Source: Acinetobacter qingfengensis (lineage in GTDB: Bacteria; Pseudomonadota; Gammaproteobacteria; Pseudomonadales; Moraxellaceae). Taken from it: a stretch of 64,000 nt of DNA. The notes beneath the pieces are model-generated. The model saw only the letters and a list, made by a program, of their open reading frames with translations, did no database searches and was not told where the DNA came from. The DNA lies in the NCBI RefSeq assembly GCF_008693185.1, contig NZ_VXKN01000010.1, forward strand, positions 1-64,000, in the 5' to 3' direction. Positions 1 through 10,172 of this stretch are shown in pieces (positions within the stretch are counted from its first letter, which is position 1; every line of letters begins with the position of its first letter). The position numbers and the translations under genes are program-made.

Positions 1-232
1 TTTTCAACAAGTTTTTATCTGCATCACCGCCGATGGATGTGCATTCTACACTATCCCCATACCTTTGCAATACCCCAAAACCCTTTTTTCTAATTTTTCT
101 TCTTGAGTGCGTGAAAATTGAGCTATTCTCGCAAAAACATAACTTTATTTTATTAATATTTAAATTATTTGTCATTTTTAATTATTTATTTTTTGATTTA
201 CGCTAATTTTTCAATTTTTAGGATAGTTTAAA
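1..232. other. Left-edge non-coding or partial region
   Basis: No complete gene is visible. On the minus strand a frame is open from about base 150 to the window edge without an ATG, so it could be the first codons of a gene cut by the edge, with a TTG start near base 69. The evidence is too weak to name it. The part next to base 233 is very AT-rich and probably carries the promoter of the methyltransferase. Confidence 0.3.
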
Positions 233-994
233 ATGATTTCCCAGCACGATATTAATCAAAAGCAATATGCCAATAAATCCAGATCTTATTTAAATAGTCA
301 GGTACATTCCCAAGGTATAGAGTTTGAGAAAGTGATTAAGCAAGTTTCTACTATTTCTGATCCTGTCGTGTTGGATTTGGGTTGTGGTGGTGGACATGTT
401 AGTTATCATCTGGCACCTTTTGTAAAATCGGTAATTGCTTATGATTTATCTCAAGAAATGTTAAATACGGTAGAAGCTACGGCAAAGACAAGGAAATTAG
501 TTAATATTGATATTCAGCAAGGTTGTGCTGAGCAACTACCTTTTAAAGATCAAATTTTTGATGTTGTAGTAACGCGGTACTCTGCACATCATTGGCAACA
601 TGTTGAGTGTGCGCTGAATGAGGCCTGGAGAGTTTTAAAACCTAATGGGATATTTATTTTGGTTGATATTCTAGGATCAGATATGCCCATTTTAGATACT
701 TTTTTGCAATCTATTGAGCTTATTCGTGATCCAAGTCATGTTCGAAACTATAGTTTGAGTGAATGGTTACGAATGTTGGAATATTCTAATTTTCAAATTA
801 AAACCATTGAAAAACAGAGAATTATTTTGAATTTTCATGCTTGGGTAATCCGTATGCAAACAACACCCACTCAAATTGAAACAATTCGTTTTTTGCAATC
901 TCAATCTGCTGATATTGTAAAAAACTATTTTGAGATTCAAGAAGATGGTAGTTTTTCTAGTGATGTAATTTTTTTAATTGCTGAGAAATTTTAA
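233..994 (+). CDS. Class I SAM-dependent methyltransferase
   Basis: A 253-residue protein with a Methyltransf_11-type fold. Motif I, VLDLGCGGGH, lies at residues 46-55 and binds S-adenosylmethionine. It is followed by an acidic strand end (AYDLS) and the post-motif LNEAWRVLKPNG typical of UbiE/BioC-like small-molecule methyltransferases. The substrate cannot be read from the sequence. It is a single gene, running towards brnQ on the other strand with a shared terminator between them. AT content is high even for this window. It is probably cytoplasmic, with no signal peptide or membrane segment. Confidence 0.85.
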   Translation: MISQHDINQKQYANKSRSYLNSQVHSQGIEFEKVIKQVSTISDPVVLDLGCGGGHVSYHLAPFVKSVIAYDLSQEMLNTVEATAKTRKLVNIDIQQGCAEQLPFKDQIFDVVVTRYSAHHWQHVECALNEAWRVLKPNGIFILVDILGSDMPILDTFLQSIELIRDPSHVRNYSLSEWLRMLEYSNFQIKTIEKQRIILNFHAWVIRMQTTPTQIETIRFLQSQSADIVKNYFEIQEDGSFSSDVIFLIAEKF

Positions 995-998
995 AATG

Positions 999-1031
999 GC
1001 CGATGTAGTTGAAATATTATGCTACATCGGC
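999..1031. terminator. Bidirectional terminator between methyltransferase and brnQ
   Basis: A perfect 10-bp stem (GCCGATGTAG / CTACATCGGC) lies just after the methyltransferase stop and just before the end of the convergent brnQ. T-rich sequence follows on both sides. Confidence 0.8.
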
Positions 1032-1043
1032 TTCTACATTTTA

Positions 1044-2342
1044 TTATGCTATTTTTCTAGATTTATCAATCATAAAACATATAACGAATATGATTAATGA
1101 GGGCATCAACCAAGCAAGATTTTCCTGATTAAGAGGTAAGTTTTGTAAAACTTGTGGCAGCTTATCCGAGAAACCCGCAACTTTTAATCCATCTATAATT
1201 CCAAAAATAAGGGCAATTGCCGTGACAGGCGCAATAACATGAGAGGGTTGATTTAAATATTTCCATAAAAAACTAAGTACAATCACTACAATCGCAGGTG
1301 GATAAATAGCTGTCAATACAGGTACTGAAACAGCAATTAGTTTAGTCAAGCCTAGATTTGACACAATAAAAGCTGATCCCACCAAGATAAATACCAGTAA
1401 TTTATAAGATAGTTTTGTTAATTCATGAAAATATTCAGCACAAGCACAGGTTAAACCAACAGCAGTTACCATACAGGCAAGACAAATTAATACTGTTAAA
1501 AATAATGCGCCAAGATCACCATAAGCATGTTGTACATAGGCATGCAGAATAATGGCACCATTTTCTGCATTCGGCACAATATCATGGCTACCAAGACCTA
1601 ATTTAAATAGACTGAGATATACAAAAGTTAATCCTACTCCGGCCATAATTCCTGCAATTACAGCATATTTCGTCACTTGTCTGGTTTCCGTGATTCCACG
1701 AGAATAAATGGCTTGAATAATGACAATCCCAAAAACCAAGGCGCCTAGGGTGTCCATGGTAAGGTATCCATTCACGAAACCTTCAGAGAAAGGATGGTCA
1801 ACATAGTTTTTAATCGGTGGTGCAATTGTCCCTGCCGGAATTACAAATGCAGTAATGCCAAGAATAGCAAGTGCAATAATTTTTAATGGAGCCAGAACAT
1901 AGCCTACCGTATCCAAAAGTTTATTGGGATATAGTGAAACGATCATCACCGCAAAAAAATACAAAGCACTATAGATCCATAACCCTTGATCTTTATTGGT
2001 AAAATACGAGGACATACCAATTTCATAAGATACCGTTGCGGTTCTTGGCGTGGCAAATAGTGGGCCAACTGATAAATAACAAATAACCGTAAGCAATAAA
2101 CTGGCATATTTCCCTAAAGGAGAACTTAAAATCTCAATAGAACCTTTAGTTTTTGATAATGCCATAATTGTAATTACAGGCAAACCTACACCTGTAATCA
2201 AAAAACCAAGTGCAGCAATCCATACATTTTCCCCGGCTTGTTGAGCAACAATAGGAGGAAAAATAATATTGCCGGCACCGATAAATAAAGCAAAGGTCAT
2301 GAAGCCCAATGCAATAATATCCGTAAAACGCAATGTAGACAT
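1044..2342 (-). CDS. brnQ: Branched-chain amino acid carrier BrnQ (LIVCS family)
   Basis: A 432-residue inner-membrane carrier of the LIVCS family, which imports leucine, isoleucine and valine with a cation. The N-terminus contains the family signature LFIGAGNIIFPP at about residues 20-31, and about twelve hydrophobic segments are spread along the chain. Length matches the family (about 430-440). The ATG start is the first codon of the conserved N-terminal region. It is transcribed alone, with a long AT-rich leader upstream and a bidirectional terminator downstream. Confidence 0.93.
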   Translation of the reverse strand: MSTLRFTDIIALGFMTFALFIGAGNIIFPPIVAQQAGENVWIAALGFLITGVGLPVITIMALSKTKGSIEILSSPLGKYASLLLTVICYLSVGPLFATPRTATVSYEIGMSSYFTNKDQGLWIYSALYFFAVMIVSLYPNKLLDTVGYVLAPLKIIALAILGITAFVIPAGTIAPPIKNYVDHPFSEGFVNGYLTMDTLGALVFGIVIIQAIYSRGITETRQVTKYAVIAGIMAGVGLTFVYLSLFKLGLGSHDIVPNAENGAIILHAYVQHAYGDLGALFLTVLICLACMVTAVGLTCACAEYFHELTKLSYKLLVFILVGSAFIVSNLGLTKLIAVSVPVLTAIYPPAIVVIVLSFLWKYLNQPSHVIAPVTAIALIFGIIDGLKVAGFSDKLPQVLQNLPLNQENLAWLMPSLIIFVICFMIDKSRKIA

Positions 2343-2728
2343 GATAATTGTAAATTTTGAAAAAGCGTAATATTAAGGCAAGATTGTGCTTTTTTCATAA
2401 GTTTTTTACAATTATTTTTATAAATTTTCTTATTTATGCACATATATTGTAGTATCTCTATTTTAAAATTTAACAATAGATATTTTATTTTTAATATAAA
2501 TTTCTTTAAATTTAGTATAATTAAGTGATTGATTAAATTATTATAATTTCATAAATAAAATGCTATCTGTCTAATCACAACACAACAAATTAATTCTAAA
2601 TATTCCAGAGTCTTTTATTATCAATATGGCAAATCATGAAAATGATTCAAAAATGCTAATTCAAATTATGTAAAGCATTGAAGCAAGGGAAAAGTAGTAA
2701 ATCTTAAATACTACTTTTCCCATTTCAA
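2343..2728. other. AT-rich intergenic region between brnQ and metG
   Basis: This stretch of 386 bases has no credible ORF. It is very AT-rich on the brnQ side, where the brnQ promoter should lie. A 13-bp hairpin close to the metG stop is listed separately. I see no RNA gene or repeat here. Confidence 0.6.
2687..2721 (-). terminator. Probable metG terminator hairpin
   Basis: A 13-bp perfect inverted repeat (GGGAAAAGTAGTA / TACTACTTTTCCC) sits 8 bases past the metG stop. The U-tract after it is poor, so it may act mainly as an mRNA 3'-end stabiliser. Confidence 0.6.
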
Positions 2729-4789
2729 TCAAGACACCTTATCACCAGGTTTTGCACCACTTTCAGGTGAAATAATAGATAATCTTTCATCGTTTCCAGC
2801 ACATAGAACCATACCATTTGAGATCCCAAATCTCATTTTACGCGGAGCAAGATTAGCAACCAAAACCACCAGTTTACCTTTTAAATCTTCTGGTGAATAT
2901 TGGCTACGAATGCCACTAAATACATTACGTGGTTCAGCTTCACCTGCATCCAGAGTCAATTGCAATAATTTATCTGAACCTTCAACGATATTGGCATCCA
3001 GCACTTGCGCCACACGCAAATCTACTTTTAGGACATCATCAATACTGATAACGTCTGATTCGATTGTCGAGGTTGGTTTTTCAACAGCTTTTTCCTTTTT
3101 CTTTGCGGCTTTTACTGGTACAGCGACAGGCGCAGCTAAAGAATCTTTGGAGGCTTCGACCATTGCATCAACTGCTTTTTTATCAACACGTTGCATTAAT
3201 GGTTGAAATTGTGCAATCTCATGATTGAGTAAAATTGTTTTACGGGATGCAAAATCAAATTTTTCCAGTTGTAAAAATGCTTGTACTTCATTGGCTAATT
3301 TTGGTAATACAGGTGATAAGTAGATGACCAATTGACGGAATAAATTAATTCCTACTGAGCACACTTCATGCACTTGTTGCTCTGTACCCTCTTGTTTAGC
3401 CAATGCCCATGGTTTTTTCTCGTCAATATACTGATTGGCTTTATCTGCGAGGGACATAATTTCTCGAATTGCAGCACTAAACTCACGATCTTCATAAGCG
3501 CTGGCAATCGAATCGCCTGCATCAATAAAACTTTTTACGAGTTCAGCTTCGGCACATTGTGCAGATAATTGATGATCAAATTTGGTGTTAATAAATTTGG
3601 CGCAACGACTGGCAATATTTACAACTTTACCAACAAGATCGGAATTTACTTTTTGAATAAAGTCATCCAGATTCAAATCGGAATCCTCAACTTTATCGGA
3701 TAATTTTGAAGCAAAGTAATAACGTAGATATTCTGGATTTAAATGTTGTAAATACGTTTCTGCCTTAATGAATGTACCACGTGACTTTGACATTTTCTGG
3801 CCATTTACGGTCAAGAAGCCATTCACAAATAAACCTGTCGGGGTACGATAGCCTGCACCTGCCAGCATTGCCGGCCAAAACAGTGCATGAAAATAGACAA
3901 TATCTTTACCAATAAAATGATAAATTTCGTGACTACTGTCTTTTTTCCAATAATCATCAAAGTTTAATTCAGGACGTTTGGTTTGGATATAGTTTTCAAA
4001 ACTCGACATATAACCAATAGGTGCATCGACCCAAACATAAAAATATTTATTTGGCGCATCTGGTATTTCAAAACCAAAATACGGTGCATCACGAGAAATA
4101 TCCCAATCAGCTAAACCCGCCTCAAACCATTCATCTAACTTATTGGCAATAGAAACTGGTAAACGACCTTGATCTCGTGTCCATTTTTGCAAATATTCAG
4201 TAAAATTTGGTAACTTAAAGAAGTAATGATCTGACGATTTTTCAACTGGTGTTGCGCCACTTAGAGTAGAATGCGGATTTAACAGCTCAGTTGCATTATA
4301 TGTGGTTCCACACACTTCACAACTATCACCATATTGATCATCCGCTTTACATTTTGGACAAGTACCTTTAATAAAACGATCAGACAAGAACATTTGTTTC
4401 TCTGGATCAAATAATTGATGTACAGGTCTGACAGCGATATGACCAGCTTGACGGTTTTTTAGGTAGATATACTCGGAACGAGCTTTATTGGTTGTGCTAT
4501 GTGTTGAATCATAATGATCAAAACTGATCCCAAATCCAGCAAAATCACGCTCATGTTCTTGTTGTACATTGGCAATTTGCTGTTCAGGTGTAATGCCATT
4601 GGCTTCTGCACGAAGCATGATTGCAGTACCGTGAGCATCGTCTGCACAGACATAAATCACATCATGTCCCATTGCCCGCATGGCCCGTACCCAGATATCT
4701 GCCTGAATATAACCAAGCAAATGACCCATGTGAATTGGGCCATTAGCATAAGGAAGAGCATTGGTGACCAAGATTTTGCGTGCAGACAT
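2729..4789 (-). CDS. metG: Methionyl-tRNA synthetase
   Basis: A class I aminoacyl-tRNA synthetase that charges tRNA-Met and the initiator tRNA. The HIGH-type motif (HMGH) is at residues 20-23. A four-cysteine zinc knuckle (CPKC...CEVC) follows in the connective domain, and KMSKS lies at about residue 340. The C-terminus carries an EMAP/Trbp111-type tRNA-binding domain beginning near [13 protein letters not shown], joined by a Lys/Ala-rich linker. I choose the ATG at 4789 ([17 protein letters not shown]), preceded by GAGAG; an in-frame codon 60 bases upstream would add residues not found in the family. Length 686 is typical. Confidence 0.96.
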   Translation of the reverse strand: MSARKILVTNALPYANGPIHMGHLLGYIQADIWVRAMRAMGHDVIYVCADDAHGTAIMLRAEANGITPEQQIANVQQEHERDFAGFGISFDHYDSTHSTTNKARSEYIYLKNRQAGHIAVRPVHQLFDPEKQMFLSDRFIKGTCPKCKADDQYGDSCEVCGTTYNATELLNPHSTLSGATPVEKSSDHYFFKLPNFTEYLQKWTRDQGRLPVSIANKLDEWFEAGLADWDISRDAPYFGFEIPDAPNKYFYVWVDAPIGYMSSFENYIQTKRPELNFDDYWKKDSSHEIYHFIGKDIVYFHALFWPAMLAGAGYRTPTGLFVNGFLTVNGQKMSKSRGTFIKAETYLQHLNPEYLRYYFASKLSDKVEDSDLNLDDFIQKVNSDLVGKVVNIASRCAKFINTKFDHQLSAQCAEAELVKSFIDAGDSIASAYEDREFSAAIREIMSLADKANQYIDEKKPWALAKQEGTEQQVHEVCSVGINLFRQLVIYLSPVLPKLANEVQAFLQLEKFDFASRKTILLNHEIAQFQPLMQRVDKKAVDAMVEASKDSLAAPVAVPVKAAKKKEKAVEKPTSTIESDVISIDDVLKVDLRVAQVLDANIVEGSDKLLQLTLDAGEAEPRNVFSGIRSQYSPEDLKGKLVVLVANLAPRKMRFGISNGMVLCAGNDERLSIISPESGAKPGDKVS

Positions 4790-4946
4790 ATTTCTCTCTT
4801 TCACTATTTTTGACGTCTTGATTTTACATGAGTTACATGTCCGTTGCATGTATCAATTCATGAATTCTCTTTATTCCTGATCTAAAATATCTTCGTGGAT
4901 CAAAATAATAAGATGTTGTTAAGTCATCTGATAATTATGTTACCTT

Positions 4947-5699
4947 TTAGTTTGAGTTACGATCTTGATTCATTACAGGACATTCTATTGCTACAGGTTG
5001 AACTAAACTTACCGCTTCATACTGCCCTGTACTTAAATTAAATACTTTTAATCCTGACGATCTTATATTCAATATTCTAATTACTCTGGAATATGCAGCC
5101 TGGTCAGTTAAGGCGGGAGTAACAATACGAGGATTAAGCTTACCTTGTTGATTAATCTGGAAAGAATAAATGACCTGAAGGTTATGACCATTCATCGGTA
5201 CATTTTTTTGTTGCAGCCATTTACAAGTTGAATGATTTATTCTTGGTCGAATAACTTTAGCAACCGCTTTGCCTATAGGTAAAAATTCAAAGGTTTTTTG
5301 ATAAACAGGATAAAATTTTGTTTCTTGTTTAGGTTCTATTTTATTTGTCTGCACTGTATTTTGTGATGTTCCCTGTTGTGTTTCAGAATTAGCATTTACT
5401 TGCTGTGTTGGAAAATGGGATAGAGGTGTTTGCTGTGCCAATCTTCGCACATGATTTTTAAGTAACGTAGGCAATTTTGCATCATCTGGAAATATAACTT
5501 GTATTGTCTGTGTGGCTACATCAGGTTTAAGCGTTAATGTAACGCTATATTCAGATATCACCATTTTATTATCATCAATAATAGCTTCCAGTGATTTAGA
5601 TAACTGGACCGGAGGTTGATCATCCGCATAAGCAGAGCAAATAAGTCCACTATATAATGAGACTAATCCCACAAAGCACATCATATTTTTTTTGTTCAT
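4947..5699 (-). CDS. Secreted protein of unknown function
   Basis: About 250 residues with a signal peptide (MNKKNMMCFVGLVSLYSGLICSAYA) that should be cleaved after AYA. The middle is Gln/Thr-rich and looks unstructured. The C-terminal 110 residues alternate polar and hydrophobic positions and recall the TonB C-terminal fold (SFQINQQGKLNPRIV), but this is weak. Two cysteines in the C-terminal part could form a disulfide. The ATG at 5699 is preferred over a GTG five codons upstream because it begins the signal peptide. It is transcribed away from mrp. I do not recognise the family. Confidence 0.65.
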   Translation of the reverse strand: MNKKNMMCFVGLVSLYSGLICSAYADDQPPVQLSKSLEAIIDDNKMVISEYSVTLTLKPDVATQTIQVIFPDDAKLPTLLKNHVRRLAQQTPLSHFPTQQVNANSETQQGTSQNTVQTNKIEPKQETKFYPVYQKTFEFLPIGKAVAKVIRPRINHSTCKWLQQKNVPMNGHNLQVIYSFQINQQGKLNPRIVTPALTDQAAYSRVIRILNIRSSGLKVFNLSTGQYEAVSLVQPVAIECPVMNQDRNSN

Positions 5700-5958
5700 A
5701 TTATGACTAACCACAACATTAAGTTTTACTTTTCAACATTACAATACAGTGATGTTGTCCTACAATCAAACGCTTCAACCTTAGGAAGGTAAGATTAAGA
5801 CACATAAATTATTAGGTATAAATTCAATTACCATAAAATAGGATAAACCAATACCTGTGCATTGTGATATCGTAATTATTTAAACACTTGCACTTAACCT
5901 GCCTTCACAATAACGTTACACTACAACAAAATCCCCTTTTATTCATTGGAGCCAATTC

Positions 5959-7167
5959 ATGTCCTGGTTTTCTTCCTTAAAAGCCAAATTTTCCCCTGCA
6001 CAGGAAATCAATGAGGAGAAAATTCAATCATGTCTGGAACAGTTTTCAATTCCTGTCTCTCAGGCAATATTGAAAGATCGAATTACTCAACTGAATATCG
6101 AACAAGATAATTTACAATTATCTATTTTTGTTTATGAAAACGAAATTGATCATTTACAACAATTACATGATGAATTAAGTGCAAAACTGGCACAAGCTGG
6201 GGTAAAGACCTTAAATTTACATGTTGTACAAAAGAAGAAGCCGCAAAATACAAGCATTCCACCGACAGTTAATGCCGTAGAAAATCAGACATTAGAGCAG
6301 GCAAAACAACAATATCAGCCACAACAGGAAGAAGCACCTATAAAAAAAGCTGCACCTACCCAAACCCAAATTAAGCCTCATCCACATATACAGCATGTAA
6401 TTGTTGTTGCTTCAGGTAAAGGTGGTGTCGGAAAATCAACAACAACTGTAAATCTGGCACTTGCTTTACGTGAGTTAGGGCTAAAAGTAGGTGTTCTTGA
6501 TGCCGATATTTATGGACCAAGTATCCCGACCATGTTAGGAAATGAAGGCCAAAGCCCCTTAATTGAAAATGAACAATTTATACCAATCGCAGCATACGGC
6601 ATGCCTGTACTTTCTATTGGTCATTTAACCGGAGATGGTCGGATACCTGTTGCTTGGCGTGGTCCCAAAGCAACGGGCGCACTCATGCAGTTATTTAATC
6701 AGACCCAATGGCCTGTACTTGATGTCTTATTGATCGACATGCCACCAGGCACTGGAGATATTCAACTGACACTGGCACAACGAATCCCTGTATCTGGAGC
6801 AGTTATCGTTACAACACCACAAAATGTTGCCTTACTTGATGCACAAAAAGGTATTGAATTATTTAATAAAGTAAATATTAAAATTTTGGGTGTAGTAGAA
6901 AATATGTCTACACATATTTGCTCTAACTGTGGTTTTGAAGAACAGATTTTTGGTGTAGGTGGTGGTGATAAACTGTCTGAAATTTACCATATTCCTTTAC
7001 TTGGACGCTTGCCTTTAAATGCTTCTATTCGGGAAAATGCAGATCAAGGCAAACCCAGTGTAATTGCCAAAGACGCAGCGTATGAAAGTTATATGGAAAT
7101 TGCGACTAAATTACAAAAAAGTATTGAACAACTACCTCATCATCATGACGAAAAAAGAATCTTTTAA
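5959..7167 (+). CDS. mrp: Mrp/ApbC/NBP35-type Fe-S cluster carrier ATPase
   Basis: A 402-residue P-loop ATPase that carries Fe-S clusters to apoproteins. Residues 1-90 are a divergent MIP18/DUF59-like N-terminal region. A Gln/Lys/Pro-rich linker follows, then the deviant Walker A SGKGGVGKST at residues 152-161. The dimer-bridging CxxC is C321/C324 (ICSNCGF). The ATG follows a clear TTGGAG ribosome-binding site. It stands alone, divergent from the secreted orphan and convergent with rplT. Confidence 0.93.
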   Translation: MSWFSSLKAKFSPAQEINEEKIQSCLEQFSIPVSQAILKDRITQLNIEQDNLQLSIFVYENEIDHLQQLHDELSAKLAQAGVKTLNLHVVQKKKPQNTSIPPTVNAVENQTLEQAKQQYQPQQEEAPIKKAAPTQTQIKPHPHIQHVIVVASGKGGVGKSTTTVNLALALRELGLKVGVLDADIYGPSIPTMLGNEGQSPLIENEQFIPIAAYGMPVLSIGHLTGDGRIPVAWRGPKATGALMQLFNQTQWPVLDVLLIDMPPGTGDIQLTLAQRIPVSGAVIVTTPQNVALLDAQKGIELFNKVNIKILGVVENMSTHICSNCGFEEQIFGVGGGDKLSEIYHIPLLGRLPLNASIRENADQGKPSVIAKDAAYESYMEIATKLQKSIEQLPHHHDEKRIF

Positions 7168-7190
7168 ATGAATCTACAATAGTAAAAATG

Positions 7191-7217
7191 AAAAAAGACC
7201 GCAAATGCAGTCTTTTT
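7191..7217. terminator. Bidirectional terminator between mrp and rplT
   Basis: A stem GACTGC/GCGGTC with a 4-base loop is flanked by A-runs on one side and T-runs on the other, so it can end transcription in both directions. Confidence 0.85.
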
Positions 7218-7231
7218 CAATACCATCTGAC

Positions 7232-7591
7232 TTAAGCAGCCAATGCAGATTTTGCTTTTTCAGCCAATGCAGCAAATGCTACTACGTCATGATAAGCGAT
7301 GTCAGCCAGTACACGACGGTCGATGATCACCTGAGCCTTTTTCAAGCCAGAGATAAAGCGGCTGTAAGACAAACCATTTTGACGAGCGCCAGCATTGATA
7401 CGAGCAATCCATAAAGCACGGAATTGACGTTTTTTCTGACGACGGTCACGATATGCATATTGACCAGCTTTGATCACTGCCTGGAATGCTACACGATAAA
7501 CACGTGAGCGAGCACCATAGTAACCTTTTGCACGAGCAAGAATTTTTTTGTGACGACGATGAGCCACTACACCACGTTTTACACGAGCCAT
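7232..7591 (-). CDS. rplT: Ribosomal protein L20
   Basis: A 119-residue, very basic protein beginning [21 protein letters not shown], the standard L20 N-terminal tail. It is an assembly protein of the 50S subunit and, in Enterobacteria, the translational repressor of its own operon. It lies 11 bases after rpmI in the usual rpmI-rplT pair. An AAGGAG ribosome-binding site precedes the ATG. Confidence 0.98.
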   Translation of the reverse strand: MARVKRGVVAHRRHKKILARAKGYYGARSRVYRVAFQAVIKAGQYAYRDRRQKKRQFRALWIARINAGARQNGLSYSRFISGLKKAQVIIDRRVLADIAYHDVVAFAALAEKAKSALAA

Positions 7592-7602
7592 TTAAAATCT
7601 CC

Positions 7603-7800
7603 TTAGATGTATGGGCACATACGACGAACTGATTCCATGTCAGAAACATGAACCATTACACAGCCGCGTAATTGACGAATACGTTTAGCAGATTTTTTGG
7701 TCAGGATGTGACGTTTGAATGCTTGCTTGCGTTTAAAACCGTTCGCAGTCGCTTTAAAGCGTTTAGCTGCACCACGGCGAGTTTTTAATTTAACTGCCAT
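7603..7800 (-). CDS. rpmI: Ribosomal protein L35
   Basis: A 65-residue protein, [20 protein letters not shown], of the 50S subunit. The ATG at 7800 is chosen because it is the conserved first residue and follows AAAGAGG; a codon six residues upstream is not conserved. It heads the rpmI-rplT pair. It is usually co-transcribed with infC, but here infC is nearly 6 kb away and has its own terminator, so these genes must have a promoter in the roughly 95 bases between 7801 and the receptor terminator at 7896. Confidence 0.97.
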   Translation of the reverse strand: MAVKLKTRRGAAKRFKATANGFKRKQAFKRHILTKKSAKRIRQLRGCVMVHVSDMESVRRMCPYI

Positions 7801-7895
7801 AACAACCTCTTTAAGCACCTGTTCGGCACGTTTGCACCATGCAATACGACCTGCAGGTAAGGGATGGAATATTCTATAGAAAAAATAATCAAATG

Positions 7896-7931
7896 AAAAT
7901 ACCTCACCACAAATGCAGTGAAGTATTTTTT
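7896..7931 (-). terminator. Terminator of the first siderophore receptor
   Basis: An 11-bp stem with one C-A mismatch (AAATACCTCAC / GTGAAGTATTT) lies 16 bases past the receptor stop. On the minus strand a T-rich run follows. It insulates rpmI from the receptor gene. Confidence 0.75.
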
Positions 7932-7946
7932 AGACTCATCCTTGTT

Positions 7947-10133
7947 TTAATCAAAATAGTAATTTAAACGGAATAGATAATTACGTGGTGTGCCTGGCAT
8001 AGATGAAGTACGCCAATATTCTTTATTTGTTAAATTATTCACTGCAAATGTTGCACCCCAATGATCATCCTTATAACCAATTGCAGCATCTAATCGCGTC
8101 CATCCATCAATTTTGGTGGTATTTGCATCGGATGTATAGAAAGAACCAACATAAGTTGCACCAATCTCACCATAGATTCTGTCTGTAGGTAAATAACGAA
8201 TAAATAAATTACCAGTATTTTTTGCAGAATTTGAGAATCGATTTCCCTCATTCGCAGGCGTACGAATATTTTTTGTGATTTCTGTATCAGTATAACCGTA
8301 GCCCCCACGAATAAATACATTATCCGTTGCTTTACCGATAAAGCTAAACTCTATACCTTTTGACTCTCTTTCACCAATATTAATAATTGGTGAACTATCA
8401 TCATCTTCAATAGCACGCCCACGCATATTATCTTTCTTAATTTGATATGCTGATAACTGTGTATTTAAACGATTGTCAAACCAATCACTTTTTACTCCAA
8501 TCTCATATTGCGTATTATTTTCAGGTTTTAAATCTTCCGCGGTTTCATCAATTACACTGATCCAACCTCGACCACCATAGGGAGAAAAACTTTTACTATA
8601 GGAAGCGTAAAATGACTGGGTTGCTGTAGGCTGCCAAACGATACCGGCATTAGGACTGAATGATTCTCCATCATATGAACCATATACATCGACATCTTTA
8701 TTGGCATTTCGAGTTTGATGCGAACTCATGTCATAAGTATCATATCGACCACCCAACATAAGTTTAAATTCAGGAGTAAGGCTGATTAAATCCTGAATAA
8801 ATATACCTAAAGAAGTTGCTTCAATCTCACTATAACTTCGAGTAGATAAAGTACCACCATTACGTGTATTACTGAGCTTACCGGTTGCCGGATCATACCA
8901 ACCATAGATTGAGGTTAAAGTTGTACCATTACTTCCCACATATTGATTTGCAAGTTTCGGATTTCGCTCTTCTTTCGTCCAATCCGTTCCGATCATAACA
9001 TTATGTTTAATTGCTCCTGTATTAAACTCACCAGCAATATCCCATGTATTCGTCAATGTTGACGTTTCCGTTTCTTGCCAATAATAAACTTGTGAAATCT
9101 GCCCAATATGACCAGCACATGCTGCACTGGTCGATGAACAATAAGAACCTAGATAGAAATGATCAAAATTTTGGAAAGAATTCCTATAACTCAGCCCCCA
9201 ATGGAATTTCCAGTCTGGCAGAAATTCATATTTAAGATCTAAACGTGCAGATTTAGTTTCATCAGTAACAATATCGCCATTTTGAGCATATCCTTGTTTA
9301 ATATTAATGGGATAACCTGTTTGCAATAATACAGAATAATTTGGTCCACGATCCGGAACACGTTCCATTTTGTCGTAAGTGGCTTCTGCCGTCCATGTTA
9401 ACTTTTCATCATCACTACGATAAGTCACACTTGGGGAAATTGAATTCTGCTTTGTACCGATGCCTGAACGAAAACTGTTGGTATCAAATTTTTCGCCAAC
9501 CAAACGAATCGCCCAATTATCAGTCACAACTTTATTGAGATCAATTGTTCCACCCACATTGTCATATGAACCAACATAGGCACCAATATTACTACGAGAT
9601 TCAAAATTGGCAGTTTTTGTAACCAAATTAATTACGCCACCGCCCTGACTTCTACCATAAAGTACAGAAGCAGGTCCTTTTAAAATTTCAATTCGTTCAA
9701 CATTTGCTGTACTACGTCGATATTGTCCACTTTCACGTACACCATTTCGGTAAATATCACCATTATCTGCACTAAAACCTCGGAGTGTAATACCATCACC
9801 ACGCATATCGTACGCTGTGGTCACACCTGGGGTACCTTGTAACATAATACTTAAATCGTTGGCACCATAAAGCTTATATTTAGAAACATCAATTGTATCA
9901 ACGGTTTGTGGAATATCCTTTTTATCCAATCCATTGCGTGTCACATTGGCTTGTTTATAATCAACATAAGTTTTTACTGGATCTCCATCATCCATAGCTT
10001 CAATCTGTAGTGTTGGTAGTACTGCCACATTACTTTGCTGTGTCGATACATTCGTTTCTGCAGATGCATGATTCAAATGCAGCATTGTAGCCACTGTTAG
10101 CATTAAGGATAATGTCGTCCTTTGGTAAATCAT
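7947..10133 (-). CDS. TonB-dependent siderophore receptor, copy A
   Basis: A 728-residue outer-membrane receptor that imports ferric siderophores with energy from TonB-ExbBD. It has a signal peptide (residues 1-26, ending ASA), a TonB-box-like LPTLQIEAM at about residue 40, a plug with the family motifs LRGFSADNGDIYRNGVRESG and ERIEILKGPASVLYGRSQGG, and a 22-strand-type barrel ending NYYFD. The plug resembles the Fiu/PiuA catecholate group, but the ligand is not certain. It is a paralogue of the next upstream gene, nearly identical in plug and C-terminus and divergent in the loops. A Fur-like palindrome lies 21 bases upstream. The last residue is Asp where an aromatic residue is usual. Confidence 0.9.
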   Translation of the reverse strand: MIYQRTTLSLMLTVATMLHLNHASAETNVSTQQSNVAVLPTLQIEAMDDGDPVKTYVDYKQANVTRNGLDKKDIPQTVDTIDVSKYKLYGANDLSIMLQGTPGVTTAYDMRGDGITLRGFSADNGDIYRNGVRESGQYRRSTANVERIEILKGPASVLYGRSQGGGVINLVTKTANFESRSNIGAYVGSYDNVGGTIDLNKVVTDNWAIRLVGEKFDTNSFRSGIGTKQNSISPSVTYRSDDEKLTWTAEATYDKMERVPDRGPNYSVLLQTGYPINIKQGYAQNGDIVTDETKSARLDLKYEFLPDWKFHWGLSYRNSFQNFDHFYLGSYCSSTSAACAGHIGQISQVYYWQETETSTLTNTWDIAGEFNTGAIKHNVMIGTDWTKEERNPKLANQYVGSNGTTLTSIYGWYDPATGKLSNTRNGGTLSTRSYSEIEATSLGIFIQDLISLTPEFKLMLGGRYDTYDMSSHQTRNANKDVDVYGSYDGESFSPNAGIVWQPTATQSFYASYSKSFSPYGGRGWISVIDETAEDLKPENNTQYEIGVKSDWFDNRLNTQLSAYQIKKDNMRGRAIEDDDSSPIINIGERESKGIEFSFIGKATDNVFIRGGYGYTDTEITKNIRTPANEGNRFSNSAKNTGNLFIRYLPTDRIYGEIGATYVGSFYTSDANTTKIDGWTRLDAAIGYKDDHWGATFAVNNLTNKEYWRTSSMPGTPRNYLFRLNYYFD

Positions 10134-10153
10134 AATAAAGCCTATTTCAATAA

Positions 10154-10172
10154 GTAAACGATAATTGTTTGC
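10154..10172 (-). promoter_or_regulatory. Fur-like operator upstream of receptor A
   Basis: The 19-base sequence GTAAACGATAATTGTTTGC (plus strand) is an imperfect palindrome close to Fur boxes. The same pattern occurs upstream of receptor B at 12547-12565. It is 21 bases upstream of the ATG, so it would sit over or near the transcription start. Confidence 0.65.

Noticed and set aside
1..150. Open minus-strand frame at the left edge
   Set aside because: It has no ATG and only an isolated TTG with an uncertain ribosome-binding site, so it cannot be claimed as a gene.
4790..4849. Upstream extension of metG by 20 residues
   Set aside because: The added residues are Lys/Thr/Cys-rich, not conserved, and the inner ATG has the ribosome-binding site and the family start.
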